Of a stretch of 17,898 nucleotides of DNA, positions 9,586-16,717 are shown one piece after another. The stretch spans positions 1-17,898 of the forward strand of contig JAGWRL010000241.1 in NCBI GenBank assembly GCA_028876585.1, given 5' to 3'. Under the pieces are notes generated by a model that was not told the origin of the DNA, did no database searches, and was given only the letters and a program-made list of their open reading frames with translations. Origin of the DNA: Pseudomonadota bacterium (GTDB lineage Bacteria > Pseudomonadota > Alphaproteobacteria > Rhizobiales > Beijerinckiaceae). Position numbers and translations under genes: made by a program. Position 1 is the first letter of the stretch, and each line of letters opens with the position of its first letter.

Positions 9586-10800
9586 CTAGATCAGCTTTTT
9601 CAAATTGGCGCCGGGGTCGGCCAGCGCCGCCGGCGACGGGGTCGCGCGCCGGCCGATCAGCCGCTCGGCCAGTTTGATCTCCTTGCCGATCCGCTCGATC
9701 GTCCCCAGCCCGCCCGCCGCGACCAGCCGCCCGTCGCCGTCGAGGTGGAACAGCATCGTCGCCCCGTCGGCGAGATCGCGCTGGACCGTGGTCGCGCCGG
9801 CCTCAGTCAGGCCGACCATCTGCAAGGTCAGATCATATTGGTCCGACCAGAACCATGGCGGCGCGGCATAGGCGTCGTCGGCGCCGAGCAGGGCGGCGGC
9901 GGCGTGGGCGCCGGAATCGAAGGCGTGGCGCCACGCTTCCAGCCGCAGCCGGCGGCCGGGATAGAGCGGATGCGGGAAATTGGCGCAATCGCCGACCGCC
10001 AGGATTTGCGGATCGCGCGTGCGCAACTGGCCATCGACCACGATCCCATTGTCGACCGCCAGCCCCGCCGCCGCGGCCAGTTCGGTGCGCGGCTCGGCGC
10101 CGATGCCGGCGACGACGAGATCGGCCTCGCGTTCGCCGAGGCTTGAATGGACGACAAAGCCGCGCCCGCGTGGCTCGATCCGCTCGATCCGAACCCCCTT
10201 GGCGATTTCGACGCCTGCGCGCGCATGGCGCGCCTCCAGCGCGCTGGCGAGCGGTTCCGGCGTCGAGCGGCGCAGCAGCCGCGTATCCGCCTCCAGCACC
10301 GTCACTTCGCGCCCGAGCGCGCGCGCCGCCGCCGCCAGTTCGAGGCCGATGAAGCCGCCGCCGATCACCACGACGCGCGTCGCGGCGCGCAGGCGCGCGC
10401 GCAGCCGCTGCGCGTCGTCGAAACTGCGTAACGTCAGCGCGTGCTCGCCGCCCGGCAGGCGCAAGGCGCGCGCCCGCGCGCCGGTCGCCAGGATCAGCGC
10501 GTCATAGCCAAGCCGCCGCCCGTCGGCGAGCGCGACGCGCCGATCGGCGGGCTCCAGCGCGGCGACGACGGCGGCGATGCGCGCGACGTCGAGTTCGGCC
10601 AACCGCTCGCCGCCGCTGATCGTGGTCGGCCGCGGCTCGTCGGGGTCGACGAGCGCCGCCTTCGACAGCGGCGGGCGCTCATAGGGCGCCTGCGCCTCCT
10701 CGCCGATCAGCGTCAGCCTCCCGGCATAGCCGCCCTCGCGCAGGGCGATCGCCGCCCGCCCCCCAGCCTCGCCCGCGCCGACGATGACGATCTCGTGCAA
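9586..10800 (-). CDS. FAD/NAD(P)H-dependent ferredoxin reductase (MocF/rhodocoxin reductase-like)
   Basis: A 404-residue flavoprotein of the oxygenase-coupled ferredoxin reductase family, passing electrons from NAD(P)H through FAD to a [2Fe-2S] ferredoxin. It has the FAD-binding GAGEAG motif (residues 8-13), YERPPLSK (40-47), ILATGARAR, a second Rossmann motif GGGFIG (147-152) for NAD(P)H, and LAVGDCAN (267-274). Glu170 at the end of the second strand after VTVLE favours NADH. The start is TTG at 10800, with AGGGAG about seven bases before it. No ATG is available near the N-terminus. It follows the Rieske ferredoxin gene by ten bases and so is probably its partner. The arrangement matches the MocE-MocF pair of rhizopine catabolism. 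A third, oxygenase component is not present next to it. Confidence 0.9.
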   Translation of the reverse strand: MHEIVIVGAGEAGGRAAIALREGGYAGRLTLIGEEAQAPYERPPLSKAALVDPDEPRPTTISGGERLAELDVARIAAVVAALEPADRRVALADGRRLGYDALILATGARARALRLPGGEHALTLRSFDDAQRLRARLRAATRVVVIGGGFIGLELAAAARALGREVTVLEADTRLLRRSTPEPLASALEARHARAGVEIAKGVRIERIEPRGRGFVVHSSLGEREADLVVAGIGAEPRTELAAAAGLAVDNGIVVDGQLRTRDPQILAVGDCANFPHPLYPGRRLRLEAWRHAFDSGAHAAAALLGADDAYAAPPWFWSDQYDLTLQMVGLTEAGATTVQRDLADGATMLFHLDGDGRLVAAGGLGTIERIGKEIKLAERLIGRRATPSPAALADPGANLKKLI

Positions 10801-10810
10801 GCTCCGCTCC

Positions 10811-11122
10811 CTAGATCTCGATCAGCACCCGCTCGCCCTGCACGCGCACGGGATAGGTGGCCAGATTGACGCAGACCGGCGCGCCCTTGGCGGCCCCGGT
10901 CTTATAATTGAAACGGCCGTTGTGCTTGGGACATTCGATGATGTCGTCCATCACCAGCCCGCCGGCGAGATGGACCTTCTCATGCGTGCACAGGCCGTCG
11001 GTGGCGAAGAATTCGTCGTCGGGGCTGCGGTAGATCGCATAGGTCCTGCCGCCGTGGTCGAACCGCATCACGTCCTCCGCGTCGATGTCGTCCTTCGCGC
11101 AGGCGTCGATCCATTGCGCCAT
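10811..11122 (-). CDS. mocE: MocE-type Rieske [2Fe-2S] ferredoxin
   Basis: A 103-residue Rieske-type ferredoxin that carries electrons from the downstream reductase to an oxygenase. Both cluster-binding motifs are complete: C-x-H (Cys45, His47 in GLCTHEKVHL) and C-x2-H (Cys64, His67 in ECPKHNGRF). The stretches VMRFDHGGRTYAIYRSPDDEF and KTGAAKGAPVCVNLATYPV resemble the MocE ferredoxin of rhizopine catabolism more than the ferredoxins of ring-hydroxylating dioxygenases (subfamily judged from memory). The start ATG at 11122 has AAAGGA seven bases upstream. It is first in a two-gene unit with the reductase and divergent from the LacI-type regulator, separated by 125 bases containing an inverted repeat. 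The natural oxygenase partner is unknown. Confidence 0.9.
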   Translation of the reverse strand: MAQWIDACAKDDIDAEDVMRFDHGGRTYAIYRSPDDEFFATDGLCTHEKVHLAGGLVMDDIIECPKHNGRFNYKTGAAKGAPVCVNLATYPVRVQGERVLIEI

Positions 11123-11187
11123 GTCAGGGTCCTTTCCAATCGTGGCTTTGCGCCGCTTTTACCGAAACGCTCACGATGCGCAAGACA

Positions 11188-11204
11188 AAGCCTCAACAAG
11201 GCTT
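11188..11204. promoter_or_regulatory. Inverted repeat (candidate operator) between mocE-like gene and regulator
   Basis: AAGCCT (11188-11193), five bases CAACA, then AGGCTT (11199-11204) form a perfect 6-bp inverted repeat in the middle of the 125-base divergent gap. Its position suits control of both the ferredoxin gene and autoregulation of the LacI-type regulator. Its half site differs from the palindrome before the importer operon, so one protein binding both is uncertain. Confidence 0.4.
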
Positions 11205-11247
11205 GTAAATGGGCGATGGATGATGCAAAGTGAGACGAGGATTGTTC

Positions 11248-12237
11248 ATGCCCCGCGTCGCCATCGCCGACATCATGCGCGAGACCGGTCTCTCGCGCGC
11301 CACCGTCGACCGCGCCCTCAATGCGCGCGGCAAGGTCCACGCCCGCACGCGCGAGTTGGTGCAGCAGACGCTGGCGCGGCTGGCGCATCCGCATGCGCCG
11401 CCCGCCGGCCCGGCGGCCGACATCCTGCTGCGCATCGGCCAGGGCCTGATGCTGCAACTGCGCGCCGCCTGGGCGCAGGCGCGCCCCGACGGCGAGTTCC
11501 ACGATCTGCGCCGCGCCGACGAGGCCTCGGTGCTGGCGGCGATCGATCTGCATGGCGCCGATCTCAGCCGGCCGCTGATCGTCACCGCCAAGAACAGCGA
11601 GCCGGTGGTGGCGCGGCTCGCCGAGGCGCGGCGCGCCGGCAAGCGGGTGATCGCGTTCCTCTCCGACCTCAACCCCATCGCGCGCGACGCCTTCGTCGGC
11701 ATCGACAATCGCGCCGCCGGGCAGACGGCGGCGTTTCTGATCGGGCGCGCGCTCGGCGACCGGCCGACCTCGGTCGGCGTCGTCGTCGGCGACGCGGCGT
11801 TTCGCGGCCATGAGGATCGCGAGATCGGCTTCCGCACCGCGTTGCGCGCGCATTTCCCCAAAATCGCGCTGTCGGGCGAGGCGTTCGGCGAGGACGATTC
11901 CGACCTGACGCGCGAGGCGGTGGCGCGCATGTTGCGCGATCAGCCCGCCCTCGGGGCGATTTACAATGTCGGCGGCGGCAATCGCGGCCTGGTCGAGGCG
12001 CTGCAAGCGGCCGGCCGCGGCGACGACGTGCTGGTCGTCGCGCATGAGACCAACGCGGTGACGACGCCGCTGCTGCGCGACAACCGCCTCGCCTTCGCGC
12101 TCGCCTCCGACCCCGCGATGCTGCTCGCGTCGGCCTTGCGCGTCGCCGCCGACGCGGGCGCGGACGCCGAATGTCTCGACTTTGGCGTCTATACGCGCTT
12201 CAATCTGCCCGCCTTCGCCGCCTCGGGCGGCGGTTGA
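11248..12237 (+). CDS. LacI-family transcriptional regulator
   Basis: A 329-residue DNA-binding regulator. The N-terminal helix-turn-helix (about residues 4-27, VAIADIMRETGLSRATVDRAL) is followed by a hinge-like segment and a periplasmic-binding-protein-like effector domain (about 60-320) with VGIDNRAAGQTAAFLIG, RGHEDREIGFRTAL and IYNVGGGNRGLVEAL. Effectors of this class are usually sugars or polyols. ATG at 11248 is chosen since GAGG lies seven bases upstream. A GTG at 11230 is in frame but lacks that support. It is divergent from the ferredoxin-reductase pair and near the sugar importer, which it probably controls. Seventeen bases after its stop begins a secreted-protein gene followed by C1-cofactor genes on the same strand, so its transcript may continue into them. 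Confidence 0.92.
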   Translation: MPRVAIADIMRETGLSRATVDRALNARGKVHARTRELVQQTLARLAHPHAPPAGPAADILLRIGQGLMLQLRAAWAQARPDGEFHDLRRADEASVLAAIDLHGADLSRPLIVTAKNSEPVVARLAEARRAGKRVIAFLSDLNPIARDAFVGIDNRAAGQTAAFLIGRALGDRPTSVGVVVGDAAFRGHEDREIGFRTALRAHFPKIALSGEAFGEDDSDLTREAVARMLRDQPALGAIYNVGGGNRGLVEALQAAGRGDDVLVVAHETNAVTTPLLRDNRLAFALASDPAMLLASALRVAADAGADAECLDFGVYTRFNLPAFAASGGG

Positions 12238-12254
12238 AGCCTGGGGAAGTGGTC

Positions 12255-12740
12255 ATGGTCGAGCGTTTCGCGCGCGCCGCCGCGCTGGCGGCCCTCTGCG
12301 CGGCGTCGTCGGCGCTCGGCGCGACGGCGGAGCGCGGCAAGGACTGGGACGTGCTGATCGCGGAAGCGAAAAAGCACGGCGGCGTCGAGACCAAGCTCGA
12401 CCGCAGCTCCTCTTACGTGTTCCAGCAGAAGGACGGCAGTTTCGTCTCGTTCACGCAACTTGCCGCGCCGCAGGTCAAACGCGCCGTTTGCCTGATCGCC
12501 AAGGCGCAGGACGCCACCGTTTGCGTCGATTGGGACAATGGCAAAGTGACGCTCGGCGAACGCGCCGACGCGGCCTCGGCGTGGAAGACCCGCACCGTCG
12601 CCTCGCTCGATGAGTTAGAGGCGGAAAAACCCGGATTCTTCAGCGACCTGATGTCGACCATCAACCGAGTGGCCGGCCTGAGCGCCTACGGATCCTACCG
12701 CTTCCAGAACGGCCACATGATTTGGGTCAGCCGGCATTGA
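12255..12740 (+). CDS. Secreted protein of unknown function at the head of the C1-cofactor genes
   Basis: A 161-residue protein I do not recognise. ATG at 12255 follows a GGGGAAG ribosome binding site. Residues 1-23 form a signal peptide (basic MVERFAR, Ala/Leu core, cleavage near LGA), so the product is periplasmic or secreted. The mature part is mixed and well structured in appearance, with two cysteines, Cys79 and Cys90, flanking a KAQDATV turn, which could form a disulfide, and a C-terminal YGSYRFQNGHMIWVSRH strand pair. The stop overlaps the TTG start of the amino acid kinase gene (TTGA), so translation of the two is coupled. That coupling of an exported protein to cytosolic cofactor-synthesis genes is odd. 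Longer upstream reading to 12171 lies within the regulator gene and is rejected. Confidence 0.8.
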   Translation: MVERFARAAALAALCAASSALGATAERGKDWDVLIAEAKKHGGVETKLDRSSSYVFQQKDGSFVSFTQLAAPQVKRAVCLIAKAQDATVCVDWDNGKVTLGERADAASAWKTRTVASLDELEAEKPGFFSDLMSTINRVAGLSAYGSYRFQNGHMIWVSRH

Positions 12741-13342
12741 CGCGCCCTGTCGCCGTCCTGAAACTCGGCGGCGCGCAGGCGCGCGGCGGCCGGCTGCGGG
12801 GCTGGCTCGACGCGATCTCGCGCCATGCCGGGCGGCTCGTCGTCGTCCCCGGCGGCGGTCCGTTCGCCGACGTCGTGCGCGCCACCCAGGCCGAAATCGG
12901 CTTCGACGACGCCGCCGCGCATGAGATGGCGCTGGCGGCGATGCGCCAGTTCGGCCGCGCGCTGCAAAGCCTGGCGGCCGGCTTCGAGCTGGCCGATTCG
13001 GAGGCCTCGCTGCGCGACGCGCTGGCGCGCGGCCAAACCCCGATCTGGTCGCCCGCGCCCATGGCGCTCGCCGCCAAACTGCCGGCGAGTTGGGACATCA
13101 CCTCCGACAGCCTCGCCGCCTGGCTCGCCGGCGAACTCGGCGCCGAACGGCTGATCCTGGTCAAGCACGGCGCGCCCGGTTCGGCGGCTGATCTTGCGGC
13201 GCGCGGCGTGGTCGACCCCGCTTTTCCCGCCTATCTCGGCGCCGCCGGCGTGCGCGCCTTTCTCGCCGCGCCCGAGGCCGCGGCGCGCTTAAGCGAGGGC
13301 CTCGACGGTTCGGGCTATCCAGAGATACGGCTTGCGCCATGA
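12737..13342 (+). CDS. Amino acid kinase family protein of the methanopterin/methanofuran-type cofactor cluster
   Basis: A 201-residue small kinase of the amino acid kinase (aspartate/uridylate kinase) fold. It shows the phosphate-binding KLGG (Lys9-Gly12) and the glycine loop VVVPGGGPFAD (residues 35-45), then DITSDSLAAWLAG and RLILVKHG near the C-terminal nucleotide-binding half. In methylotrophs a protein of this type ('Orf5') is encoded in the tetrahydromethanopterin C1-transfer clusters, and the archaeal relative MfnE phosphorylates a methanofuran precursor. The exact reaction here is inferred. The start is taken as TTG at 12737 overlapping the upstream stop. A TTG at 12722 is the alternative, and neither has a strong ribosome binding site. 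The stop overlaps the flavoprotein ATG (ATGA). Confidence 0.85.
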   Translation: MTRPVAVLKLGGAQARGGRLRGWLDAISRHAGRLVVVPGGGPFADVVRATQAEIGFDDAAAHEMALAAMRQFGRALQSLAAGFELADSEASLRDALARGQTPIWSPAPMALAAKLPASWDITSDSLAAWLAGELGAERLILVKHGAPGSAADLAARGVVDPAFPAYLGAAGVRAFLAAPEAAARLSEGLDGSGYPEIRLAP

Positions 13343-13884
13343 GCAAATTGCAGACGCCGCGCTGGGCCTGGGCGATCACCGGCTCCGGCCATTACATCCG
13401 GGAGACGTTCGCGCTGCTGCGCGAACTGGAGCCGCTCGACCTGTTCCTCAGCAAGGCGGCGGGGGAAGTGCTGCGGATGTACAAACAGGAACTCGACCTG
13501 CCCAAATCGGTGCGCGTGTTTCAGGACAAGACGGCGAGCGCGGCGCCGATCGGGCAGTTCTATTATGGAATCTACCACACTGCGATCATCGGGCCGGCGA
13601 CCTCCAACGCGGTGGCGAAATTCGTCCATGGCCTCAGCGACGATCTCGTCAGCAACGTGTTCGCCCACGCCGGCAAGACGCGCGTGCCGATCCTTGTGTT
13701 CGCCTGCGACACCGCGCCGGAACTATTGACCGAGGCGCCCAAGGGCATGGTTAAGGTCTATCCACGCCCGATCGACCTCGAAAACCGCGACCGGCTCGGC
13801 CGCTTCGCCGGCGTCACGGCGGTCGATTCGCCGGCCGAACTGGCTGAGGCGATCGCGCGCCGGCGGGCGGAACTTTTGCTGTGA
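13339..13884 (+). CDS. afpA: AfpA/DmrB-type flavoprotein (dihydromethanopterin reductase-like)
   Basis: A 181-residue flavoprotein of the HFCD (phosphopantothenoylcysteine decarboxylase-like) fold. The N-terminal AITGSGHYIRET binds flavin, and the segment IIGPATSNAVAKFVHGLSD (Pro86-Thr88-Asn90) is the conserved PAT-x-N region. Archaeal and bacterial relatives (DmrB, AfpA) reduce dihydromethanopterin to tetrahydromethanopterin with flavin, the last step of making the C1 carrier. That role fits the neighbours. ATGA overlap with the kinase gene before it and GTGA overlap with the gene after it mark a tightly coupled operon. A lyase or decarboxylase role is unlikely given context. The symbol is used by analogy with methylotroph clusters. 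Confidence 0.85.
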   Translation: MSKLQTPRWAWAITGSGHYIRETFALLRELEPLDLFLSKAAGEVLRMYKQELDLPKSVRVFQDKTASAAPIGQFYYGIYHTAIIGPATSNAVAKFVHGLSDDLVSNVFAHAGKTRVPILVFACDTAPELLTEAPKGMVKVYPRPIDLENRDRLGRFAGVTAVDSPAELAEAIARRRAELLL

Positions 13885-15260
13885 GCGTGCTGTTCGTCAC
13901 CGGCCGGCTGGCGCGGCCGAGGCTGGAAGCCGTGCTGGCGGCGATGGCGCCGACATTTGCTTATGAAATCCTCGACATCGGCGTCAAAGTCGCGGCGCTG
14001 ATGACCGAGCCGATCCTGCTCAACCGGCTGCCGCGCCCGCTCAGCGCCAGCCGCGTCATCCTGCCCGGCCGCTGCCGCGCCGATCTCGACCGGCTGTCGG
14101 CGGCGTTCGCGACGCGGTTCGAGCGCGGGCCGGACGAGGTCAAGGACCTGCCGGCCTATTTCGGCAAGCGCGGCGGCCCGCCCGATCTGTCGCGCCACGA
14201 TCTGCGCATCTTCGCCGAGATCGTCGACGCCTCCGCGCTGTCGCTCGACGCGCTGTGGGCGCGCGCGCGGGCGCTGACAGCTTCCGGCGCCGACGTGATC
14301 GACCTCGGCTGCCTGCCCGACACGCCGTTTCCGCTTCTGGAGCAGGCGGTGCGGCGGCTGCGCGGCGAGGGCATGGCGGTCAGCGTCGATTCCGCCGACG
14401 CGGAGGAATTGCGGCGCGGCGCGGCGGCGGGGGCGGATTATCTCTTGAGCATGACCGAACACACGCTCGACCTCGCGGGAACGTCGCGCCCAATCCTGAT
14501 CCCGGCGACGCATGGCGATCTCGATTCGCTGCTGCGGGCCGAGCGCGAAGCGCGCCGGCGCGGTCTGGCGCCGATCCTCGACCCGATCCTCGATCCGATC
14601 CATTTCGGTTTCACCGATTCGCTCGCCCGCTACCGCGAGCTGCGCGCCCGCCTGCCGGAGGCCGAAATCATGATGGGGACCGGCAATCTGACCGAACTGA
14701 CCGAGGCCGACAGCGCCGGCGTCACCGCGATGCTGCTCGGGATCTGCTCGGAGCTGCGCATCGCCAACGCGCTGACGGTGCAGGTGAGCCCGCACACCCG
14801 CCGCACGGTGGAGGAGCATGACGCGGCGCGGCGGCTGATGTTCGCCGCCAAGGCCGACCACAGCCTGCCCAAGGGCTATGGCGGCGCCTTGTTGCAGGCG
14901 CACGACCGCGCGCCGTTTCCCGCTACCAGCGAAGAAATCGCCGCCGCCGCGCGCGAAGTGAAGGACGACAATTTCCGCATCGAGGTCGCCGCCGACGGCC
15001 TGCACGTGTTCAACCGGCGCGGCCATTGGACTGCGCTCGACGCGTTCGCGCTGTTCGACAAGCTCGGCGTCGAGCGCGACGGCGCGCACGCCTTCTATCT
15101 CGGCGCCGAATTGCAGAAGGCGGAGATCGCTTATCGCCTGGGCAAACGCTACGTGCAGGACGAGCCGCTCGACTGGGGCGTCGCCGTCGATCGGCCGGCG
15201 CAGGACCGGACGCGGCTGGCGCAAGCCGGCCACACCTTGCGCGCCAAAACCGGGGGCTGA
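13881..15260 (+). CDS. DUF6513 / dihydropteroate synthase-like protein of the methanopterin pathway
   Basis: A 459-residue cytosolic protein starting with GTG at 13881, overlapping the preceding stop (GTGA). The N-terminal ~105 residues (VTGRLARPRLEAVLAAM, LPGRCRADLD, RGPDEVKDLPAYFG) form the DUF6513 part. Residues ~106-300 look like a dihydropteroate-synthase TIM barrel: FAEIVDAS, ASGADVIDLGC (pterin synthase-like GADxIDxG), AVSVDSADAEELRRGAAAGADYLLSMT. The last part contains LPKGYGGALLQ and DDNFRIEVAADGLHVF. Methylotrophs carry this gene ('Orf7') beside the kinase gene in tetrahydromethanopterin clusters, and a role joining the pterin to its arylamine side chain is inferred from the barrel. 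A short in-place repeat ILDPILDPI lies near residue 232. It is not the folate enzyme FolP, which is shorter. Confidence 0.88.
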   Translation: MSVLFVTGRLARPRLEAVLAAMAPTFAYEILDIGVKVAALMTEPILLNRLPRPLSASRVILPGRCRADLDRLSAAFATRFERGPDEVKDLPAYFGKRGGPPDLSRHDLRIFAEIVDASALSLDALWARARALTASGADVIDLGCLPDTPFPLLEQAVRRLRGEGMAVSVDSADAEELRRGAAAGADYLLSMTEHTLDLAGTSRPILIPATHGDLDSLLRAEREARRRGLAPILDPILDPIHFGFTDSLARYRELRARLPEAEIMMGTGNLTELTEADSAGVTAMLLGICSELRIANALTVQVSPHTRRTVEEHDAARRLMFAAKADHSLPKGYGGALLQAHDRAPFPATSEEIAAAAREVKDDNFRIEVAADGLHVFNRRGHWTALDAFALFDKLGVERDGAHAFYLGAELQKAEIAYRLGKRYVQDEPLDWGVAVDRPAQDRTRLAQAGHTLRAKTGG

Positions 15261-15271
15261 TACCAAGACCC

Positions 15272-15291
15272 GATGATCGGACCCGATCATC
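15272..15291. repeat. Inverted repeat in the gap of the C1-cofactor operon
   Basis: GATGATCG (15272-15279), loop GACC, CGATCATC (15284-15291) make a perfect 8-bp stem 11 bases after the DUF6513 stop. No T run follows. It lies in the only sizeable gap (95 bases) of an otherwise overlapping gene row and could be a dispersed repeat, an RNA processing or stabilising hairpin, or a weak attenuator. Confidence 0.55.
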
Positions 15292-15323
15292 ACCTTATGG
15301 CCAGGCGCGAAGCGCGCGGCGAC

Positions 15324-15339
15324 GAGCGCGAACGCGCTC
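15324..15339 (+). repeat. Second hairpin upstream of the DUF447 gene
   Basis: GAGCGCG (15324-15330), AA, CGCGCTC (15333-15339) are perfectly complementary and would fold into a very stable GC stem with a small loop. It ends 16 bases before the DUF447 ATG at 15356, close enough to affect ribosome access. In GC-rich DNA some such stems arise by chance. Confidence 0.4.
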
Positions 15340-15355
15340 CCAGAAATGGTTTGAG

Positions 15356-15916
15356 ATGCCGCTGATCCGCGAAACCATCGTCGTCACCGTCAACGCCGAG
15401 GGCCGGCCGCATATCGCGCCGCTCGGCCTGATCGCGGAAGGCGAGCATTGGATCATCGCGCCGTTCCGCCCGTCGACCACGCTCGACAATCTCAGCGCTC
15501 GCCCGTTCGCCACCGCCAACCTCACCGACGACGCGCGCGTGTTCGCGGGCTGCCTGACCGGCCGGCGCGACTGGCCCTTGCTGCCGACCCGGCCCGACCG
15601 CCCGCCCCGGCTGGCGCAAACGCTGGCGCATTGGCAGCTTGAGGTGGTCGAGACGCGCGCGCACCCCGAGCGGCCGCGCTTCGTCTGCCGCGTCGCGCAG
15701 GCTGAGGCGCACGCCGCCTTTGAGGGCTTCAATCGCGCCTTCGCCGCCGTGGTGGAGGGCGCGGTGCTGGCGAGCCGGCTCGACCGGCTGCCGCGCGCCG
15801 AGATCGAGGCCGAATTCGCCCGCCTGCGCGTCATCGTCGCCAAGACCGCCGGCCCGCGCGAACAGGAGGCGTTCGGCTGGCTGGAGGCCAGGCTCGCCGC
15901 GCACGGAGGCGCCTGA
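15356..15916 (+). CDS. DUF447 family protein (flavin-binding-type, C1-transfer cluster)
   Basis: A 186-residue cytosolic protein of the DUF447 family, known from methanogens and from methylotrophs with tetrahydromethanopterin pathways. The N-terminal part has a split-barrel flavoreductase-like look: MPLIRETIVVTVNAEGRPHIAPLGL, then HWIIAPFRPSTTLDNL and an ANLTDDARVFAGCLTGRRDW stretch. The C-terminal part is helical (AAFEGFNRAFAAVVEGAVLASRL...EIEAEFARLRVIVAKT). The precise function is unknown. Flavin binding is inferred from fold resemblance. ATG at 15356 is the first start that gives the family N-terminus. The open frame upstream to 15026 is a shadow of DUF6513. The ribosome binding site is weak and a GC hairpin precedes it. 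The stop overlaps the next ATG (TGATG). Confidence 0.82.
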   Translation: MPLIRETIVVTVNAEGRPHIAPLGLIAEGEHWIIAPFRPSTTLDNLSARPFATANLTDDARVFAGCLTGRRDWPLLPTRPDRPPRLAQTLAHWQLEVVETRAHPERPRFVCRVAQAEAHAAFEGFNRAFAAVVEGAVLASRLDRLPRAEIEAEFARLRVIVAKTAGPREQEAFGWLEARLAAHGGA

Positions 15917-16584
15917 TGCAAGTGATCCCGGTCATCGACCTCATGGGGCGCCAAGTGGTGCGCGCGAAAATGGGCGAGCGCGCCGCCTACCGGCCGATCG
16001 AGACGCCGCTGGCGCGCACGTCCGACCCCGTCGAGGTGGTCGCCGGGCTGCTGCGGCTGGCGCCCTTTCCGACCCTCTACGTCGCCGATCTCGACGCGAT
16101 CCGCGGCGGCGGTGACAATTTCGCGGCGCTGGCGCGGCTGCGCGCCGCATTCCCCGCGTTGCAATTGTGGATCGACAATGGCGCCGCCGACGCCGGCGCG
16201 GTCGCGGCGATCCGCGCCTATGGGACGCCCGTGCTCGGCAGCGAATCGCAGCGCGATCCCGCTTTGGTCGAGGCGACGCCGGACGCGTTGCTGTCGCTCG
16301 ATTTCCGAGGCGAGGCGTTGCAGGGGCCGGGCGAATTGCTCGCCCGGCCGCAGCTTTGGCCCGACCGCCTGATCGTGATGACGCTCGGCCGCGTCGGCAG
16401 CGGCGCCGGGCCCGATCTCGACCGGCTCGCCACGATCCGCGCGCTCGCCGGGCCGCGCCGGCTCTACGCCGCCGGCGGCGTGCGCGACCGCGCCGATCTC
16501 GCCGCGCTGGAGCGCGCCGGCGCGGCGGGCGTGCTGGTGGCGAGCGCGCTGCATGATGGACGCCTCACGGCGGCGGACCTGTAA
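15916..16584 (+). CDS. HisA-like TIM-barrel protein of the C1-transfer cluster
   Basis: A 222-residue (beta/alpha)8 barrel related to HisA/HisF (the HisAF-related group seen in methanogens and methylotrophs). HisA landmarks are visible: IPVIDLMGRQVVRA with Asp8, LYVADLDAIRGG (54-65), LWIDNGA, LLSLDF with Asp129, and AAGGVRDRADLAAL near the end. Both aspartates used by HisA for acid-base catalysis are at matching positions. There are no other his genes around and the barrel is shorter than standard HisA, so a role in methanopterin/methanofuran-type cofactor synthesis is more likely than in histidine synthesis. The actual reaction is not known to me. It overlaps the DUF447 gene by one base and is the last gene of the operon. 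Confidence 0.85.
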   Translation: MQVIPVIDLMGRQVVRAKMGERAAYRPIETPLARTSDPVEVVAGLLRLAPFPTLYVADLDAIRGGGDNFAALARLRAAFPALQLWIDNGAADAGAVAAIRAYGTPVLGSESQRDPALVEATPDALLSLDFRGEALQGPGELLARPQLWPDRLIVMTLGRVGSGAGPDLDRLATIRALAGPRRLYAAGGVRDRADLAALERAGAAGVLVASALHDGRLTAADL

Positions 16585-16595
16585 GTATTGTGGCG

Positions 16596-16619
16596 CGGGC
16601 GGCGCGGGCTTTCCGCCCG
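16596..16619 (+). terminator. GC hairpin after the C1-cofactor operon (weak terminator candidate)
   Basis: CGGGCGG (16596-16602), ten-base loop, CCGCCCG (16613-16619) form a perfect 7-bp stem 12 bases after the HisA-like stop, followed by six A. There is no U tract on the plus strand. In the minus direction the A run would read as T before, not after, the stem. It may mark the transcript end with help of Rho. Confidence as a terminator is low. Confidence 0.3.
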
Positions 16620-16717
16620 AAAAAACATGTTGGATGTGATAATACTTCGGGTTAAGCCTTCGTGCCGCTCGGGAAAGGGCGGCGCGGCTGGATTTTTAAG
16701 TTCGAGGGAAGCATTTC

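Noticed and set aside
13881..15260. Folate dihydropteroate synthase (FolP)
   Set aside because: The protein is much longer, has extra N- and C-terminal parts and sits in a methanopterin-type gene row without other folate genes.
13758..15293. 511-residue open frame on the minus strand
   Set aside because: It lies fully opposite the DUF6513 gene, has Arg/Ala-biased low-information sequence and no family features. Long antisense frames are expected in DNA this GC-rich.
15026..15355. N-terminal extension of the DUF447 gene
   Set aside because: It overlaps the C-terminus of DUF6513 in another frame and has Arg-rich sequence unlike the family.
15916..16584. Histidine biosynthesis HisA
   Set aside because: No his genes flank it, it is shorter than HisA, and it overlaps the DUF447 gene of the C1-cofactor row.
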